Source: an uncultured Collinsella sp. (lineage in GTDB: Bacteria; Actinomycetota; Coriobacteriia; Coriobacteriales; Coriobacteriaceae). Taken from it: a DNA stretch of 18,531 nucleotides. The notes under the pieces are model-generated. The model saw nothing but the letters and a program-made list of their open reading frames with translations, had not been told where the DNA came from and searched no databases. Each line of letters begins with the position of its first letter. Position 1 is the stretch's first letter. Of the stretch, positions 1 through 8,096 are shown piece after piece. The translations under genes and the position numbers were made by a program. The stretch spans positions 1 to 18,531 of the forward strand of contig CABSMS010000037.1 in the NCBI GenBank assembly GCA_902478885.1, given 5' to 3'.

Positions 1-1
1 C

Positions 2-448
2 GTCGAGGAGTATAAGCTTGCCGACCCCACGGTGTTCGACGAGAAGACGGGTACGGTGCCCGCCGACGACCCGCGCTGGCTGCCGCCGCATACCCAGACG
101 CTCATCTACGCCCAGGCCATGCGCCGGGCGCTGGATCTGAATACCCGCGCTGCGCTCTATTTTTCGACCAAGGGCGGCAAGCCCGCGCTGCGCGGCGCCG
201 CGAGCGCCGAGCTGTTGGAACAGGAGCGCGGCGACGGCCGCATTCCGGGCCTTAAGAAGGGCTTCCCGGGCGAGGGCGGCAACATGGACTTCGATGTGCT
301 GCTCGATCGCGTGGAGACCGGCATTGCCGAGCGGCTGCGCGAACTCGAGGCGGGCGTCGTGACGGCGGTCGATCCGACATCGGCGCAAGCCGCGCATGCG
401 CGCTGCTCGTATAACCACGAAGGAACGTTTGTAAGGAGGGACGCGTAG
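2..448 (+). CDS. AddB/RecB-family PD-(D/E)XK nuclease, C-terminal fragment
   Basis: The last 148 codons of a gene that begins before the window; the frame is open from base 2 and ends at TAG 446-448. The fragment has a QTLIYAQAMRRAL segment, the QxxxY motif that follows the catalytic DYK in RecB-type nucleases; the DYK itself must lie upstream. The 3-nt gap to a complete AddA-like helicase gene fits the usual addB-addA order, so this is most likely AddB, the partner that with AddA resects double-strand breaks. AdnA-type proteins of actinobacteria share this tail, so that naming is not excluded. The C-terminus, CSYNHEGTFVRRD, sits where AddB proteins carry the last three cysteines of a 4Fe-4S cluster (CxxCxxxxxC), but only the first cysteine is present. 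The Fe-S cluster is therefore probably absent or altered. Confidence 0.75.
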   Translation, partial: VEEYKLADPTVFDEKTGTVPADDPRWLPPHTQTLIYAQAMRRALDLNTRAALYFSTKGGKPALRGAASAELLEQERGDGRIPGLKKGFPGEGGNMDFDVLLDRVETGIAERLRELEAGVVTAVDPTSAQAAHARCSYNHEGTFVRRDA

Positions 449-451
449 ACC

Positions 452-3400
452 ATGGATCTTTCGACTTTGATGCCGCAACAGCTGCAAGTCGTCAAAACGC
501 TCGAACGCCCGCTATTTGTCTCGGCAGGTGCCGGCTCGGGCAAGACCTTTACCCTTACGCGCCGCATCGTCTACGCGCTCTCGCCCGAATCCGGTCCGTT
601 TGTCGAGCATCTGGATCAGGTGCTCGCCATTACCTTTACCAAAGACGCCGCGGCTGAGATTCGCGACCGTGTGCGCCGTGCGCTTATCGAAGAGGGTATG
701 GACGAAGAGGCTCTGACGGTCGACGACGCTTGGATCTCGACCATTCACGGCATGTGCTCGCGTATCCTGCGCGCGCATGCGTTGGAGCTGGGCATCGATC
801 CCGAGTTCACGGTGCTTACCGATACCGATGAGCTTATGGATCAGGCTGTCGAGCATGTGCTGGGCCGCGCGACAGCGCCCGATGCCGCTCCCGAGCTCGC
901 GGCTTCGCTCAAAGCACTCTATGCCTGGTATCCCATGGCGGGTGAGGGCGGTCCCTTTGGCAGCGGCACCACCATTAAAGGTCTGGTGCGCAACCTATTG
1001 GAGCTATCGAGCCAGCTGCCGGGCGGCATGGACGACGTGTGCGTGGTTCGTGGCTGTGCCGATACCTCGGCCCTGGCAGACGCCTATCGCGCGGCGCTCG
1101 GCGCGAGCAAGGCGGCGACCGAAAAGGCGCAGGTGGCGCTCGAGGCCATCGACGCGTTCGAGGCGAGCGGCAAGACCATGGCGGATGTGGCGCGGCTCAT
1201 GATGTCATGCAGCATGCCTCGGGCGAGCAAGATGTTCCCAAAGGAGAATGTCGAGCTTCTCAAGGCAGAGGCTGCCGATACGTTCGTCAATATTGTGCTG
1301 GCTTGCGGTGACTCGGCACTTGATGCGCTGACGGGGCTTGCCCGTGCCGTAGAGACGGAGTACCGTGCGCTCAAGGCTGACCAGTCCGCACTCGACAATA
1401 ACGATCTGTTGCGCATGGCATACGAGGCGCTGCGCGATTATCCCGCCATCCGAGCCGCCTACGAGGGCCGCTTTAAGATGGTCATGATTGACGAGTTCCA
1501 AGATACCGACCAGATGCAGGTCGATCTGATTCGCTATCTGACGGGCGCGGGGGAGCGCGCGCTGTGCACCGTGGGCGATGCGCAGCAGTCGATCTACCGC
1601 TTCCGTGGCGCCGAGGTCGAGGTGTTCCGTCGCCAGGAGCGCAAGGTGGGCTCCTCTGCTGCGCCCGAGACGACTGCCGTCTCCGATGCCCCCGCCGGCG
1701 AGCTCGTCAAACTCGTGCGTAACTTCCGCAGCCACGACGAGGTGCTGCGCTATGTGGCGCGCGTCTTTGACGGCGATACCGGTGGTTTGATGCAGGGGTT
1801 CTTGGATCTTGAGCCGAGTGACGATCGCGAGGACAAGCTCAAGGCGAAGGCTTCGCGCCGCCAGGCGGTCTTCGTTGCCGGTGGCAGCATGCAGGAGCGA
1901 ACGCAGGCGAAAGCTCGTGCGATTGCGGAGCGCTTCCAAGCGCTCGTCAAAGCGGGGCAGCCTCAGGGCAGCATGGTCCTGCTGCTGGGCCGCATGACCA
2001 ACGCCGATGTCTATGCGCAGGCCTTCCGCGACCAAGGGCTCGACTGCGTGATCGCAGGCGGCTCGGTCTTTGCCCAGGCAGCCGAGGTGCAGACGGTGCG
2101 TGCCCTGGTGTGCGCACTTGCCAATCCGGCCGATACGGCGCAGGGTCTTATGCCGCTGTTGGCCTCGCCGATGTTTGCACTCGGCGCCCAGGAGTTCCTG
2201 GCGCTGGCGACCAAGCTCGACGAGAAGACGGGCGAGACGTCGCGTCGCAACATCGATGCGGGCATCATGAGCGATTCCGATGTGCCGGGCTTGCAGGGCT
2301 TGCCGCTCGTAACGCGCGCCCGCGAGGTGCTGCGCTACGCACTGCGTCGCGTGGGGCGTGATTCGTTCGCTGCCATCGCGCGCGACGTGGTCAATGCCTC
2401 CGGCTGGTTCGTGCGTCTGGCGCAGCGCGGCCCCGAGGGCAAGGCCATTGCCGCCAACGTGCTCAAGGCGCTCGATGCCGTGGCCGAGGCAGAGGCCGAG
2501 CACGGCAATTCTCTGCGCTCCATCGCGCTCGCCTTCGACCGCTTCTTGGCGGGCAAGGAGGCCCCGGGTGCCCTCAACGAGGAGGGTGACGGCGCGGTAC
2601 GCATCATGACCGTGCATGCGTCCAAGGGCTTGGAATATCCGGTCGTGGCGGTTGCCGAGTGTTTTGGCGTGCGTAAGTCCTCGGGTGTGGCACAGATGGG
2701 TCGCGTCGAGGGCGGAGCGCAGGTCGTGGCACTGCCGGCACGCTTCGACGGCGTTAAGCTCGCCGACGGTACCTTCGTGAAGGGCGACGACGTCAAAAAA
2801 CAGTTTGAGCATGCGTTTAAGGGCAAGGGTACGTCGCTGTGGCTGCCGCTGGAGCTCATGGAGGACGTATGCGCGACGGGCTCTCCCGCCGAGGCATTTG
2901 CCCGCCTGCGTAACGACGACCTGCAGCTTTCGCTCGAGGAACGGGCCCGCTTGCTCTACGTTGCCATGACGCGAGCGCGCGAGCTGGTCATTCTGGCGAT
3001 GGATGCCGGCGTGAGCCGCGGCAAGGTGACGGCGCCGACCTTCGACGTCGAGACCGATCTGACCTACGACGTGCTGCGCCGCATCCTGCCGACCGACAGT
3101 CTGGACATGCCGCAACTCGATAGCGACCGTTTGGTGTTCGACAACTCCAAGCCGGGCGACTACGAGCTTATCTCGCTGGCGGACTTTACGTTTGGCGAGC
3201 AAGCGTTTGAGGCTAACGCTTCGCTGGATGCCGAGGGCAGGCTTGTTCGCGGCGATGTTGATGTCGCTGATAATGCTGTGCACTCAATTGTGCCCGGTCC
3301 TGCCGACCCCGAGCCCGATTCGTTTGAGCTCGTGTATCCCCAGGCGGTGGGCGTGCGCATGGGCACCTGTCCGTTCCCGGCGCGTGACTCGTATAGCTAT

Positions 3401-4078
3401 TCATCAATCGCCGCGGCACTGCATGCCGAGACGGAAGATCGTGCCGCCGAGGCACATGTGCCCATGGACGAGGCTGGCGATGATGCGGAGTCGGATGGCT
3501 CGGAGATGACCGATGCAGACGTGGCTGCTGTCGAGCCCGCCGGCAATCCCATGGCCTTGGGTTCGGCCTTCCACGCCGCCTGCCAGTGGCTCATCGAGAC
3601 GGGTGCCGATGCGCTGCCCGCTGAGCGTGCCGATGCGCTGGCGCGCCTGTGGCGCCTGACGCCGGAGCAGCGCGAACGCTTCGACGTTGCCCTGGACCGC
3701 TGGCTCAAGTCGGCTGTTCGTGCCGACCTGCTCGCGTGGCCGTGCGTTCGCGCCGAGGTGCCGTTCTTTTCGCTGGGCTGCGAGGACGAGGACATCGCTC
3801 GCTACGGTGCATATGCCGAAGGCGCCATCGATGCACTGGCGACGAACCCGGCGGATTCGTCACGCGCGCTGGTCATCGACTACAAGACGGGCGGCACACC
3901 GGACGAGACACCGGAACAGCTGCAGGAGAAGCACGCCCTGCAGGCGCGCGTCTACACTGATGTTCTACACAAGGCGGGCTTTGAGGCCGTGACCGTCAAG
4001 TTCGTCCGCGTGGAGCAGGCCGATCCGACTCTCTTCGTCAATCCCGCCGAGCCCCAAGTAGTCACCTACAATCTCTAG
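452..4078 (+). CDS. addA: AddA-like UvrD-family helicase/nuclease
   Basis: A 1208-residue SF1A helicase-nuclease that would unwind and degrade DNA ends to start recombinational repair. ATG 452 lies 3 nt after the upstream stop and is preceded by AAGGAGG (433-439). Helicase motifs occur in order: Q motif near residue 9, Walker A AGAGSGKT (25-32), Ia LAITFTKDAAAEIR, Walker B IDEFQDTD (Asp347), III VGDAQQSIYRFRGA, IV RNFRSHDEV, V MTVHASKGLEYP (about 718-729) and VI LLYVAMTRARE. The C-terminal PD-(D/E)XK nuclease looks intact: GSAFHAA, an acidic residue in EGAIDAL (Asp1127), VIDYKTG (Asp1143, Lys1145) and the QARVY (QxxxY) motif. An acidic, Ala-rich linker of about 100 residues precedes the nuclease. 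Length and layout match AddA (about 1200 residues). AdnB or a RecB-like name is possible, but the helicase-nuclease function is secure. Confidence 0.88.
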   Translation: MDLSTLMPQQLQVVKTLERPLFVSAGAGSGKTFTLTRRIVYALSPESGPFVEHLDQVLAITFTKDAAAEIRDRVRRALIEEGMDEEALTVDDAWISTIHGMCSRILRAHALELGIDPEFTVLTDTDELMDQAVEHVLGRATAPDAAPELAASLKALYAWYPMAGEGGPFGSGTTIKGLVRNLLELSSQLPGGMDDVCVVRGCADTSALADAYRAALGASKAATEKAQVALEAIDAFEASGKTMADVARLMMSCSMPRASKMFPKENVELLKAEAADTFVNIVLACGDSALDALTGLARAVETEYRALKADQSALDNNDLLRMAYEALRDYPAIRAAYEGRFKMVMIDEFQDTDQMQVDLIRYLTGAGERALCTVGDAQQSIYRFRGAEVEVFRRQERKVGSSAAPETTAVSDAPAGELVKLVRNFRSHDEVLRYVARVFDGDTGGLMQGFLDLEPSDDREDKLKAKASRRQAVFVAGGSMQERTQAKARAIAERFQALVKAGQPQGSMVLLLGRMTNADVYAQAFRDQGLDCVIAGGSVFAQAAEVQTVRALVCALANPADTAQGLMPLLASPMFALGAQEFLALATKLDEKTGETSRRNIDAGIMSDSDVPGLQGLPLVTRAREVLRYALRRVGRDSFAAIARDVVNASGWFVRLAQRGPEGKAIAANVLKALDAVAEAEAEHGNSLRSIALAFDRFLAGKEAPGALNEEGDGAVRIMTVHASKGLEYPVVAVAECFGVRKSSGVAQMGRVEGGAQVVALPARFDGVKLADGTFVKGDDVKKQFEHAFKGKGTSLWLPLELMEDVCATGSPAEAFARLRNDDLQLSLEERARLLYVAMTRARELVILAMDAGVSRGKVTAPTFDVETDLTYDVLRRILPTDSLDMPQLDSDRLVFDNSKPGDYELISLADFTFGEQAFEANASLDAEGRLVRGDVDVADNAVHSIVPGPADPEPDSFELVYPQAVGVRMGTCPFPARDSYSYSSIAAALHAETEDRAAEAHVPMDEAGDDAESDGSEMTDADVAAVEPAGNPMALGSAFHAACQWLIETGADALPAERADALARLWRLTPEQRERFDVALDRWLKSAVRADLLAWPCVRAEVPFFSLGCEDEDIARYGAYAEGAIDALATNPADSSRALVIDYKTGGTPDETPEQLQEKHALQARVYTDVLHKAGFEAVTVKFVRVEQADPTLFVNPAEPQVVTYNL

Positions 4079-4090
4079 CCCTCAGATAAC

Positions 4091-4153
4091 TTGCGGTGGA
4101 ATAGTTCCTGTATTGCGACCCAGGTGGCCCAAGCGGGAACTATTCCACCGCAA
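4091..4153. repeat. perfect 18-bp inverted repeat in the addA-dnaE spacer
   Basis: The arms TTGCGGTGGAATAGTTCC (4091-4108) and GGAACTATTCCACCGCAA (4136-4153) are exact reverse complements, separated by 27 nt. They start 12 nt after the addA-like stop codon. As RNA they would form a very stable hairpin. No run of T follows the right arm, so it is not a standard intrinsic terminator. Possible roles are a Rho-assisted or mRNA-stabilising 3' hairpin, a REP/MITE-like dispersed repeat, or a protein-binding dyad. No second copy is evident in this window. Confidence 0.85.
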
Positions 4154-4209
4154 CTGCAAGAGGAGCCGTGTTGGTTTGGCTAGGTTCGGGTGCTGTCCGT
4201 GCCGTGCGG

Positions 4210-4215
4210 TAAAAT
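4210..4215 (+). promoter_or_regulatory. candidate -10 element for dnaE
   Basis: TAAAAT sits 39 nt before the dnaE start and differs from TATAAT at one position. No convincing -35 is visible; TTCGGG at 4185-4190 would leave a 19-nt spacer. The position after the inverted repeat fits a separate promoter for dnaE. A GGAG ribosome binding site is at 4243-4246, 8 nt before the ATG. Confidence 0.4.
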
Positions 4216-4254
4216 CGTTCAGTCAGAACACGAACCCGCATCGGAGCTCATCAC

Positions 4255-7200
4255 ATGGCATTCGTCCATCTGCACAATCACACTGTTTTTTCCATGCTCG
4301 ACGGCGCAACCCGTATCCAGGATATGGTCAACCGTGCCGTTGAGCTTGGCATGCCCGCCGTGGCCATTACCGACCACGGCTACATGTATGGCGTGCCCGA
4401 CCTGGCGCTGGCCTGCGACGCCGTCAACCACAACACGCCCGAGTACAAAACCTGGAGCCACGATAAGGCCTTCTTGGAAAAGGACCGCCGCGACGAGCTG
4501 GTGGAGCCCGATCCCGAGGAAAACCCGCGCGAGCATGCCCAGTATGTGAAGGACATGGCCATGTGGGACGAGAAGGGCAACATCGACGAGCTCAAGCCGC
4601 CCCTGGTCATCAAGCCCATCTTTGGCTGCGAGGTCTACTTTACGCCGGACGAGACCCTTGCCCGCGACCACAAGCCCGAGCTCTACCACATGATCCTTCT
4701 GGCCAAGGACCAGGAGGGCTACGTCAACCTGATGCAGACGGTCTCCGAGGCCGCCGTGCAGGGCTTTTACTACAAGCCGCGTGTGACGCTCGACAACCTG
4801 CGCCGCCATGCCAAGGGCATGATCTGCACCAGTGCCTGCATTGCGGGCATCATCCCCAAATACATCGACCGCGGTGACATGGAAGGCGCCATCAAGTGGG
4901 CCGAGACCTTCCGTGATACCTTCGATCCCGGTGACTTCTATATCGAGATCCAGGAACACGGCATTACCACCGACAACGGCCTGACCGATGAGCAGATGGA
5001 CCGCACGCTCATCGACATCGCCAAACAGGTGGGCGTCAAGGTTATCGCCACCAACGACTTCCACTACCTGCGCCGCGAGGACGCGCCCGTGCAGGACGTC
5101 ATCATGTGCATTGGCATGAACGCCAAGGTCGACGACCCCAACCGCATGCGCATGACCGGCTCGGAGTTTTACATGAAGACCGAGGAGGAGATGCGGGCGA
5201 TGTTCCCGTATTGCCCCGAGGCCTGCGACAACACGCTCGAGATCGCCGACAAGTGCTACGTGGAACTGGACTGGGACTCCATCATCCTGCCGCGCTTCCC
5301 GTTGCTCGATCCCGGCGAGACGCACGAGAGCCAGTTCCGCCGCGAGTGCGAGAAGGGCCTGCGCCAGCATTACGGTGACGACTGGGCTACGCGCGAGATC
5401 GGTGGCGTCAACATCAAAGAGCGCTTTGAGTACGAATACAAAGTCATTTGCGACAAGGGCTTTGCCGCCTACTTCTTGATCGTCGCCGAGTACGTGCAAT
5501 GGGCCAAGGACAACGGCATCGGCGTCGGCCCCGGCCGTGGCTCGGCCGCCGGCGCTATCGTCGCCTACGCCATGAACATCACCGCGTTCGACCCGCTCGA
5601 GAACGGCCTGATGTTCGAGAGGTTCCTGTCCCCGCAGCGTACCGAGATGCCCGATATCGATATGGACTTCGACGATGAGCGGCGCCTCGAGGTCGTGGAG
5701 CACGTTCGCCAGCTCTACGGCCCCGAGAAGGTCACCCACGTCATCACCTACTCGACCATTAAGGCCAAACAGGCCATCAACGATGCCGCGCGCGTTCTGG
5801 ACTACCCGGTCTACATGGGCCAGCGCCTGTCCAAGATGGTCTCGAGCGACCCCAAGGTCAAGCTCAAACAGGTACTCGAAAAACAACCCGGCAAAGAGGA
5901 TCTGTTTAACCCCGACTTTGCCGAGGCCTATAAAAAGGACGACGACGCCCGCCGCATCATCGACACGGCGCTCTCGATTGAGGGCCTCACCCGTGGTGAG
6001 GGCGTGCACGCGTGCGCCGTTCTGATCTGCCGCGACCCCGTCAACGAGCACGTGCCCACCAAGCTCGATACTAAGGGCGGCGTCGAGATTACCCAGTACG
6101 AGGGCCATACCGTTGCCGACATGGGCCTGCTCAAGATGGACTTCCTGGGCCTGCGTACGCTGACGGTTATCTCCAAGGCCAAGGCAAACATCAAGAAGAA
6201 CTTCGGCATCGACATCAAAGAGGAAGAGATTCCCTTTGACGATCCCGAGATCTTTAAGCTCATGGGCTCCGGCCACACTGCCGGCGTCTTCCAGGTCGAG
6301 TCCGCCGGCATGACGGCCACGATCAAGAACATGAAGCCCACCGAGTACAAGCACGTCGTGGCATTGATCGCTCTGTACCGCCCGGGCCCGCTGGGCGCCG
6401 GCATGGTTTCGTCCTACATCAACCGTATGAACGGCAAGGAGCCGGCCGTCTCCTACGACGACCGCCTGGACGACATCCTGGGCGAAACCTACGGCACCAT
6501 GGTCTACCAGGAGCAGGTTATGCTCATCTCCGTCGAGATGTGTGGCTTCTCCAAGGGCGAATCGGACTCGCGTATCCGTAAGCCCGTGGCTAAGAAAAAG
6601 ATCAAGCTGCTCACGTCGACGGTGCTCCACTGGGAGGATGGCTCGGACGAGACCACCTACGACCACTGGATGAACGGTGCTATCAAGAACAACTACACGC
6701 GCGAGGTCGCCCAGAAGATTTGGGACGATGTTCTTGAGTTCGCATCTTACGCCTTTAACAAGTCGCACTCCGCCGGCTACGCCATCCTGGTTATGCAGAC
6801 GGCGTGGCTCAAGGCGCACTATCCGCACGAGTACATGGCGGCCGTTCTGACGTCCTACACGGGCAAGACCGACAAGATCGTTCATTACGTCTCGGCGTGC
6901 CGCCACGACGGCATCCCCGTGCTTTCGCCAGATGTCAACGAGTCCGGTACCGAGTTCACGGCTACCAAGGAGGGCGTGCGCTTTGGTCTGGCCGGCATCC
7001 GCGGCGTGGGCACTGGCGTGGCGCAGGCGATTATCGCTGAGCGCGAGGCGGGCGGCCCGTTTAAGACGCTGCACGACTTTGTCGAGCGCGTGGACTCGAG
7101 CCAGGCCAACCGTCGCGTGATCGAATCGCTCATCAAGGCAGGCGCCTTCGACTCCACGGGGTATCCGCGTCGCCAGATGATGCACTTTGTGGATAAGAAC

Positions 7201-8058
7201 AACCCCGAGAACATCATCGATGCCGCCGTGAAGCGCCAAAAGGATCGCGCGAGCGGCCAGACGTCGTTCTTCGATATGTTCGGCGACGTTGAGGGCTCGG
7301 GCTTTGAGGTGAGCGTGCCCGATCCGGACGGCCAGGAGTGGGACCGCCACCTTAAGCTGAGCCAGGAGAAGGAGGTTCTGGGCATCTATGTCTCGGATCA
7401 CCCGCTGCGTCCGTTTGAGTATGCGCTAGCCAAGGCGCGCGACTTCTCATTCTCGCAGATCGACACCGGCTACGAGGTGCAAAACCCCACGGGCGGTACC
7501 ATCAACCAGGAGATTCCCGAGGGCAAGGCGCTGTGGTGGGCCGGTATGGTCTCGAGCGTGTCCAAGCGCGTGACCAAAAACGGCGACCCCATGGGCATCG
7601 TGCAACTCGAGGACATGGAAGGCGAGGCCACGGTCGTGGTGTTCCCCAAGACCTACAAGGAGGCCGAGGGGTACCTGTACGGCGAGGTCGATCCCGAGAC
7701 CGGTGCACAGCTGTCCGATGCGTTTGTGCGCATTAAGGGCAAGCTCGAGCGCTCGGACCGCGGCGACCAGATTATCGCGCAGGAGATCGTGCCGCTCGAG
7801 CTCAACGAGGAGAACAACAAGCCCAAGGTGTTTGAGGTCATGGTGCCCAACAGCCGCTTTAGCCAGGGCAACATGGCGCGCCTTGCCACGGTGCTCACCA
7901 CCAACCCGGGCGGCGACCGTGTGGAGATCTTTATCGAGCAGGTAGACGGGCGCGTGTTGCGTGCCGAGGTACCTGCTAAAGTCAACGCGCGCTCGATTCC
8001 GCTGCTGGCCGAGGCCAAGGCCATCGTGGGTAACCAAGGCCGCGTGACGGTGATCTAA
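4255..8058 (+). CDS. dnaE: DNA polymerase III alpha subunit (DnaE)
   Basis: A 1267-residue replicative C-family polymerase. The N-terminal PHP domain has all nine metal ligands seen in proofreading-competent DnaE1 of Mycobacterium: His7, His9, Asp16, His41, Glu126, His145, Cys195, Asp268 and His270. The palm carries PDIDMDFDD (catalytic Asp467 and Asp469) and KMDFLG (Asp629); GPGRGSAAG and FASYAFNKSHSAGYA are also present. A helix-hairpin-helix-like stretch (GLAGIRGVG) and a C-terminal OB fold (WWAGMVSSVSKRVTKNG onward) complete the layout. Two things are odd. About 60 extra charged residues (about 58-117) sit inside the PHP domain. The fingers motif usually written RRAMGKKK reads IRKPVAKKK (774-782). 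The protein is somewhat longer than DnaE1 of Mycobacterium (about 1180), mostly because of the PHP insertion. Followed after 38 nt by the SNF2 gene with no terminator between. Confidence 0.97.
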   Translation: MAFVHLHNHTVFSMLDGATRIQDMVNRAVELGMPAVAITDHGYMYGVPDLALACDAVNHNTPEYKTWSHDKAFLEKDRRDELVEPDPEENPREHAQYVKDMAMWDEKGNIDELKPPLVIKPIFGCEVYFTPDETLARDHKPELYHMILLAKDQEGYVNLMQTVSEAAVQGFYYKPRVTLDNLRRHAKGMICTSACIAGIIPKYIDRGDMEGAIKWAETFRDTFDPGDFYIEIQEHGITTDNGLTDEQMDRTLIDIAKQVGVKVIATNDFHYLRREDAPVQDVIMCIGMNAKVDDPNRMRMTGSEFYMKTEEEMRAMFPYCPEACDNTLEIADKCYVELDWDSIILPRFPLLDPGETHESQFRRECEKGLRQHYGDDWATREIGGVNIKERFEYEYKVICDKGFAAYFLIVAEYVQWAKDNGIGVGPGRGSAAGAIVAYAMNITAFDPLENGLMFERFLSPQRTEMPDIDMDFDDERRLEVVEHVRQLYGPEKVTHVITYSTIKAKQAINDAARVLDYPVYMGQRLSKMVSSDPKVKLKQVLEKQPGKEDLFNPDFAEAYKKDDDARRIIDTALSIEGLTRGEGVHACAVLICRDPVNEHVPTKLDTKGGVEITQYEGHTVADMGLLKMDFLGLRTLTVISKAKANIKKNFGIDIKEEEIPFDDPEIFKLMGSGHTAGVFQVESAGMTATIKNMKPTEYKHVVALIALYRPGPLGAGMVSSYINRMNGKEPAVSYDDRLDDILGETYGTMVYQEQVMLISVEMCGFSKGESDSRIRKPVAKKKIKLLTSTVLHWEDGSDETTYDHWMNGAIKNNYTREVAQKIWDDVLEFASYAFNKSHSAGYAILVMQTAWLKAHYPHEYMAAVLTSYTGKTDKIVHYVSACRHDGIPVLSPDVNESGTEFTATKEGVRFGLAGIRGVGTGVAQAIIAEREAGGPFKTLHDFVERVDSSQANRRVIESLIKAGAFDSTGYPRRQMMHFVDKNNPENIIDAAVKRQKDRASGQTSFFDMFGDVEGSGFEVSVPDPDGQEWDRHLKLSQEKEVLGIYVSDHPLRPFEYALAKARDFSFSQIDTGYEVQNPTGGTINQEIPEGKALWWAGMVSSVSKRVTKNGDPMGIVQLEDMEGEATVVVFPKTYKEAEGYLYGEVDPETGAQLSDAFVRIKGKLERSDRGDQIIAQEIVPLELNEENNKPKVFEVMVPNSRFSQGNMARLATVLTTNPGGDRVEIFIEQVDGRVLRAEVPAKVNARSIPLLAEAKAIVGNQGRVTVI

Positions 8059-8096
8059 GGGCGACCTTGCTGGTCCGCGCGAGATTGGAGGAAGTG

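Noticed and set aside
9..17. GTATAAG near the window start, reminiscent of the other strand of the Tn5 end
   Set aside because: Only a few bases match and the reading frame of the nuclease continues through it; the match at the other end is 13 bases and flush with the terminus.
1205..3283. A 692-codon minus-strand open frame opposite the addA-like gene
   Set aside because: Same mirror effect; no recognisable motif or ribosome binding site, and the plus frame has every helicase motif.
4226..4244. Possible SOS box before dnaE (CGAAC then a poor second half)
   Set aside because: The second half-site does not match GTTYG at two positions; only the ruv site is convincing.
4219..7401. A 1060-codon open frame on the minus strand opposite dnaE
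   Set aside because: It is the mirror of a high-GC plus-strand gene whose third-position bias suppresses antisense stops. The product is Leu/Val/Asp-rich low-complexity without any family motif, while the plus strand encodes unmistakable DnaE.
8067..8096. Upstream TTG start for the SNF2 gene
   Set aside because: It lacks a ribosome binding site, whereas ATG 8097 has GGAGGA at the right distance.
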